From JBNRMR01 sp050309705 (GTDB lineage Bacteria > Bacillota > Clostridia > Christensenellales > UBA1750): DNA of 10,177 nucleotides. The notes below the pieces were generated by a model. The model did no database searches. It worked only from the letters and a program-made list of their open reading frames with translations, and was not told where the DNA came from. Every line of letters starts with the position of its first letter. The stretch's first letter is position 1. Below are positions 7,554 to 10,177 of the stretch, piece after piece. The translations under genes were made by a program, and so were the position numbers. The stretch covers positions 1 through 10,177 of the forward strand of contig JBNRMR010000045.1 of NCBI GenBank assembly GCA_050309705.1, written 5' to 3'.

Positions 7554-8451
7554 CTGCGATAATCTTGTAAAAATCTACAAAACAGAGCATATTGAGGTGG
7601 TGGCGCTCCAGGGGCTGGATCTTACAGTTGAACAAGGTGAGCTGATGGCGATAATCGGCAACAGCGGCAGCGGCAAATCCACGCTGATGAACATGCTGGG
7701 CGCCTTGGACAAGCCGTCTGCGGGTGCGCTGACGGTTGCCGGGCAGGATCTTTTAAAGTTCGACCAGAAGCAGACTGTCAAATATCAGCGGGAGACGGTG
7801 GGTTTCGTCTGGCAAAACAACGCCCGCAATCTGCTGCCATACATGACCGCCCTTGAAAATGTGGAAGTGCCGATGATGATCTCCGGCGCGTCAAAGCGGG
7901 CAAGAGCGAGGGAGTTGCTGGAGATCGTCGGCATGTCCCACAGGGCGAAGTCAAAGCTGGCGCAGCTTTCAGGCGGCGAGCAGCAGCGGGTGGCCCTGGC
8001 CATTGCCATAGCCAACAGCCCGCAGCTTTTGCTGGCCGACGAGCCCACCGGCGCCGTGGACACCAGCACCGGCAAGCAGATTCTTTCCGCCATGCGCAGG
8101 ATAAACCGGGAGCTGGGCACCACGATAGTCATCGTCACCCATGATATCGGCCTGCAGCACAGCGTGGACAGGGTTGTCGCCATCAGGGACGGGCGGACTT
8201 CATCTGAGTTTGTCCGCAGGCGTTCCTACAGGGATGAGCTTGAGAGCGTGGAGAGTCTTTACGACAGAACCGCTCAGGTGGAAAGCTCCCATGTGGAGCT
8301 GGTGGTGATGGATAACGCCGGCAGGATACAGATCCCCCGGGAATACCTTGACCGCATGGGAATCCATGGCAGGATGCGGCTGCAGGTTTCCTTTGACGAC
8401 GGCGGAGTCACAATCAGCAGGCCGGAAGCCGGGGAGCAGGCCAGCAATTAG
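7546..8451 (+). CDS. ABC transporter ATPase 2 with C-terminal AbrB-like domain
   Basis: A 301-residue ATPase, about 70-80 residues longer than simple MacB/LolD-type ATPases. The core is complete: A-loop Y11, Walker A GNSGSGKS (38-45), signature LSGGEQQ (141-147), Walker B LLLADE with D165 and E166, D-loop GAVD, and H-switch H199. After a charged linker (about 222-250) the C-terminal segment reads VVMDNAGRIQIPREYLDRMG and then IHGRMRLQVSFDDGGVTISRP. This matches the AbrB/SpoVT/MazE swapped-hairpin pattern (D-x-x-GR-I-x-IP-x-E-x-L-x-x-x-GI...L-x-V...DDG-x-I-I), with G259, R260 and P264 at conserved places. In AbrB and MazE the fold dimerises and binds DNA; here it may dimerise the ATPase or sense a signal. 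The start overlaps the preceding gene by 8 bp, implying translational coupling. It is the last gene of the export operon. Confidence 0.93.
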   Translation: MINCDNLVKIYKTEHIEVVALQGLDLTVEQGELMAIIGNSGSGKSTLMNMLGALDKPSAGALTVAGQDLLKFDQKQTVKYQRETVGFVWQNNARNLLPYMTALENVEVPMMISGASKRARARELLEIVGMSHRAKSKLAQLSGGEQQRVALAIAIANSPQLLLADEPTGAVDTSTGKQILSAMRRINRELGTTIVIVTHDIGLQHSVDRVVAIRDGRTSSEFVRRRSYRDELESVESLYDRTAQVESSHVELVVMDNAGRIQIPREYLDRMGIHGRMRLQVSFDDGGVTISRPEAGEQASN

Positions 8452-8500
8452 TGAAATCGGATTATTTTCTTTAGCAAGGACGCCCCTCAAAGGAGATATT

Positions 8501-8698
8501 ATGGAGTTTCTAGAAGTAAAGCGCGAAGCATTGCCGGTTTCCAGCATTAGCTTGTCGCTTCATATGAAGTCACCAGCAACGCTCCGGAGCAAACCGCCAT
8601 TGAATTTGTGGAAAGCTGGCTGAAGAATTTATCATGTCTATTATTCCGTGCCGTATGATCTTGGCGGGGATTTCCCATCGGGATGGGGCTGCCGTTAA
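8501..8698 (+). pseudogene. Probable decayed small gene with compensating frameshifts
   Basis: An ATG at 8501 follows AAGGAG (8489-8494) at 6 nt spacing, as for a real start, and reads MEFLEVKREALPVSSI before the frame loses protein-like character and stops at 8621-8623. A protein-like stretch then appears in another frame (about 8557-8628, including NAPEQTAIEFVESW and LKN), and the original frame resumes at about 8624-8698 with YHVYYSVPYDLGGDFPSGWG up to a TAA at 8696-8698. Protein-like text that leaves and returns to the same frame is what two opposite indels would produce in a decaying gene. I do not recognise the family. It could instead be a genuine 40-residue peptide (8501-8623). It sits between the export operon and a repeat element, which may have helped disrupt it. 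Confidence 0.4.
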
Positions 8699-8743
8699 AA
8701 TGGACGTTTGACAACGGCGCGGAAAATCTTTTAGGATGCACAT

Positions 8744-8774
8744 CGCCCGGCTCGTTTCCCCCTCCCTTCCTCAA
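8744..8774 (+). repeat. Direct repeat copy A flanking the palindromic element
   Basis: This 31-bp segment (CGCCCGGCTCG followed by a pyrimidine run) matches 8849-8879 at 26 of 31 positions with an offset of 105 bp, and all five differences are C/T exchanges. The two copies bracket the palindrome-rich element at 8795-8855, with copy B overlapping that element's last bases. This suggests local duplication or successive insertion of related elements. Confidence 0.6.
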
Positions 8775-8794
8775 GCCTTCATCCGTGCGAATAT

Positions 8795-8855
8795 AAAAGT
8801 TTTGGTCAAGCTTTTTCAAAAGCTTGCAGGGGGTCCGGGGGGCGGAGCCGCCCGG
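8795..8855 (+). repeat. Palindrome-rich intergenic repeat element
   Basis: This stretch has two adjoining strong dyads. CAAGCTTTT (8807-8815) and AAAAGCTTG (8818-8826) form a perfect 9-bp inverted repeat with a 2-nt centre. CCGGG (8835-8839) and CCCGG (8851-8855) enclose GGC (8841-8843) and GCC (8847-8849), giving a GC-rich hairpin with a GGA loop and one mismatch. It begins with AAAAGTTTT (8795-8803) and a GGTCAAGC lead-in. From memory, intergenic repeats with this pairing of an AAGCTT hairpin, GGGGTCC and a GGCGGAGCC hairpin recur in genomes of gut Clostridia; this cannot be confirmed from one copy. It codes for nothing evident and has no T run, so a role as terminator is doubtful. Confidence 0.55.
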
Positions 8856-8879
8856 TTCGCTTCCTCCTCCCTTCTTTAA
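8849..8879 (+). repeat. Direct repeat copy B at the end of the palindromic element
   Basis: This is the second copy of the 31-bp direct repeat (CGCCCGGTTCG followed by a pyrimidine run), 26 of 31 identical to 8744-8774. Its first seven bases also form the right arm of the GC-rich hairpin, so the repeat unit probably includes the end of the element. Copy A lacks the left arm of that hairpin nearby, so it may be the remnant of an older, partly deleted element. Confidence 0.6.
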
Positions 8880-8966
8880 ATCTCAATTAATGCAAATCTT
8901 AGGCGGAATAGAAGCTGCAATTCCTGCGGCTTATGTCCGCTTGAGTCAACGCCTTCATTTTTAAAC

Positions 8967-8989
8967 ATTTGTTAAACTGATTGACAAAT
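8967..8989. promoter_or_regulatory. Imperfect dyad over the -35, candidate ROK operator
   Basis: ATTTGT (8967-8972) and ACAAAT (8984-8989) form an inverted repeat centred on 8978. Inner positions also pair (AA 8974-8975 with TT 8981-8982, and C8977 with G8979), so 9 of 11 position pairs are complementary. The right half overlaps the TTGACA -35 element, so a bound protein would block transcription. A/T-rich dyads with TTTGTT/AACAAA character are known targets of ROK repressors such as XylR, so autoregulation by the downstream gene is plausible. Confidence 0.5.
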
Positions 8990-9009
8990 TATTATTGCAT
9001 TGGTATACT
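8981..9009 (+). promoter_or_regulatory. Strong sigma-A promoter for the ROK regulator
   Basis: A perfect -35 TTGACA (8981-8986), a 17-bp spacer and a -10 TATACT (9004-9009, five of six consensus matches) preceded by an extended -10 TG (9001-9002). Transcription is expected to start near 9016, giving a leader of about 40 nt to the ATG at 9056. It is the best promoter in the window. Confidence 0.85.
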
Positions 9010-9010
9010 C

Positions 9011-9022
9011 GCTTCATGAAGC
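9011..9022. promoter_or_regulatory. Perfect 12-bp palindrome at the transcription start
   Basis: GCTTCATGAAGC is a perfect dyad centred between 9016 and 9017, right where transcription from the promoter just upstream should begin. This is a typical place for a repressor operator. Its sequence differs from the dyad over the -35, so it may serve a second regulator. In the transcript it could form only a very short hairpin, so a DNA-level role is more likely. Confidence 0.45.
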
Positions 9023-9055
9023 ATATTGTCGGGCAAAAGAATAGGAGACCGGGCG

Positions 9056-10177
9056 ATGAAACGTAACGCTGCCAATGCGGTTGAACTCAAGCAAAGCAAC
9101 AGTGCCGCCATGCTGAGCGCGCTGTTTTACAGGTCATTGTCCCGGGCGGGTTTGGCGCGGGAACTTGGGCTTACGCGCGCCGCCGTCAGCGCCCACATCG
9201 AGGAGATGATCGCCGCCGGCATCGTCAGGGAGATGGGATCCGGCGAGGCCCGGCGGGGACGCAAGCCCGTCCTTCTGGATATCGACCCTTCCTACGGCTG
9301 TTTTGGAGGGCTCTATTTGTCCCGAGGCGGCGGTAAGGTTGGTCTGGCCGATATGAAGGGCAATATTTTGGGAGCCTACGCCTTCGGCGCAGAGTCTCTC
9401 AAGTCGCCCGAGGCTTTGCTGGAGGAAGCGGCCGCAAGGCTCCGCCGCATGGTGGCAGATGCAGGTTACTGTGAAGCGGGATTGCTGGGCGTAGGCGTCG
9501 GCATCCCCGGGCCGGTGGACTCGGAAAACGGCGTTGTGCTGACTCCTCCCGATTTTGCACATTGGCATCATTTCCCTCTAGGGGAGAGTCTGCAAAAATA
9601 TATCAGCCAGCCGGTATTCGTGGAAAATAACGCCGCCGCTCAAACATTGGCGGAGATACGCTTTGGCCACGGCCGCGATTTCGGCAGTTTCATTTACATG
9701 GTGGTGGATAACGGCATTGGGGGCGGCATTGTGCGGGAACGGCGCAGGCTGGCCGGCGTGGGGGGCTTTGGGTCAGAGCTGGGCCATACCTCCATACACT
9801 ACAATGGGCGTGCTTGTCCCTGCGGCAACCGGGGATGTCTGGAGCAGTACGCCGATATTCCGACGCTGCTGGATGACTGCTTTGCGCCACAGGCGGGCGT
9901 CGCCACCTGGGGCCAGGTGGTTGACCGGGCGGAGGCGGGCGGAAAGCCCTTTCTGGCCGCCATGGAAAAGGAGGCGGATTATCTGTCCGCCGCGCTGGTG
10001 AACTTTGTCAACGCTCTGGAACCTCAGGCGCTGGTGCTGGGCGGGGATCTGCGCTACCGGCCACGCTTGATAATCGAAATGGTCGAAGCCCGTGTCAAAG
10101 CGTCCATGATCATGAGGGACAGCCGGGATATCAAGGTCCTGTCCTCCGGCCTTTCGGGGGATACCGAGGTCTTATCC
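9056..10177 (+). CDS. ROK-family transcriptional regulator (3' end beyond window)
   Basis: The frame is open from ATG 9056 to the window edge (374 codons, no stop); ROK regulators are usually about 380-410 residues, so little is missing. AGGAG (9043-9047) lies 8 nt before the start. The N-terminus holds a winged helix-turn-helix (about 17-75, LARELGLTRAAVSAHIEEM, then the wing with RRGRKPVLLDI). The rest is the ROK sugar-binding fold: GVGVGIPGPVD, VFVENNAAAQTLAE, VDNGIGGGIV, ELGH and CPCGNRGCLEQYA. Zinc ligands H244, C254, C256 and C261 are all present. The position of the kinase catalytic Asp (usually N-D) is N192, so it is expected to be a sugar-responsive repressor like XylR, NagC or Mlc and not a kinase. 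The effector is unknown; a neighbouring pentose kinase hints at a pentose. Its promoter carries two dyads, suggesting autoregulation. Confidence 0.92.
   Translation, partial: MKRNAANAVELKQSNSAAMLSALFYRSLSRAGLARELGLTRAAVSAHIEEMIAAGIVREMGSGEARRGRKPVLLDIDPSYGCFGGLYLSRGGGKVGLADMKGNILGAYAFGAESLKSPEALLEEAAARLRRMVADAGYCEAGLLGVGVGIPGPVDSENGVVLTPPDFAHWHHFPLGESLQKYISQPVFVENNAAAQTLAEIRFGHGRDFGSFIYMVVDNGIGGGIVRERRRLAGVGGFGSELGHTSIHYNGRACPCGNRGCLEQYADIPTLLDDCFAPQAGVATWGQVVDRAEAGGKPFLAAMEKEADYLSAALVNFVNALEPQALVLGGDLRYRPRLIIEMVEARVKASMIMRDSRDIKVLSSGLSGDTEVLS

Larger units (their letters stand above)
8699..8966. other. Non-coding spacer upstream of the ROK gene promoter
   Basis: No credible gene is seen here on either strand. 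Besides the repeats described separately, it contains a modest hairpin, AAGCTGCA (8912-8919) with TGCGGCTT (8925-8932), which has an 8-bp stem with one G-T wobble and a 5-nt loop. The hairpin lacks a T run and is not called a terminator. From about 8872 onward the sequence becomes A/T-rich and leads into the promoter. No convincing terminator for the export operon was found in it. Confidence 0.5.

Noticed and set aside
2677..8451. Reading the ABC module as an arabinose importer because it follows araB
   Set aside because: Sugar importers have a solute-binding protein and MalF/G- or RbsC-type permeases; an FtsX-type permease plus membrane-fusion protein indicates export or envelope work.
8674..8687. 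CCCATC/GATGGG inverted repeat as terminator of the export operon
   Set aside because: It has a 6-bp stem with a 2-nt loop and no T run, and it lies inside the probable remnant gene.
8547..8819. 90-residue minus-strand frame in the intergenic region
   Set aside because: It covers the repeat element and remnant gene, has no ribosome binding site I can support and no family-like sequence.
9134..9571. 145-residue reading frame on the minus strand
   Set aside because: It lies fully opposite the ROK gene, whose frame has clear family motifs; it is a shadow.

Overview
The window looks like chromosomal DNA of a low-to-mid GC Gram-positive bacterium, most likely a Clostridia-type Bacillota. The evidence is AGGAGG-like ribosome binding sites, a TTG start on a gene with a good ribosome binding site, a lipoprotein-type membrane-fusion subunit in place of a periplasmic one, no outer-membrane partner, and FtsX-type permeases of a style common in Clostridia. 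The genus cannot be told from this sequence alone. All supported genes lie on the + strand.

Layout. (1) 18-806 encodes a sugar-phosphate isomerase/epimerase-like TIM barrel, probably the end of an upstream sugar operon. (2) 807-983 is a spacer with a candidate promoter and a perfect 10-bp palindrome across its -35 element. (3) 984-2654 encodes an L-ribulokinase (araB). (4) 2677-8451 is a four-gene, tightly packed MacAB-like ABC export module: a membrane-fusion lipoprotein, a 953-residue FtsX-type permease, and two different ABC ATPases overlapping by 8 bp. It starts only 22 bp after araB with no visible terminator, so read-through from araB is likely. (5) 8452-9055 is about 600 bp without an intact gene. 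It holds a probable decayed small gene, a palindrome-rich repeat element flanked by two related 31-bp direct repeats, and a well-formed promoter with two dyad elements. (6) 9056 to the window end encodes a ROK-family transcriptional regulator, cut off by the window edge.

How the parts fit. The epimerase-like enzyme, ribulokinase and ROK repressor point to a pentose or other sugar utilisation locus. The exporter has no obvious link to sugar use and may simply share transcription with araB. Its substrate is unknown; modules of this layout handle peptides, antibiotics or envelope components.

Most interesting points: the second ATPase ends in an AbrB/SpoVT-like (MazE-type) swapped-hairpin domain, normally a DNA-binding fold; the ROK gene has a near-consensus promoter with one dyad on the -35 and a perfect 12-bp palindrome at the expected transcription start; the ROK protein has Asn where ROK kinases carry the catalytic Asp; and the spacer before it holds a composite repeat with diverged direct-repeat flanks.
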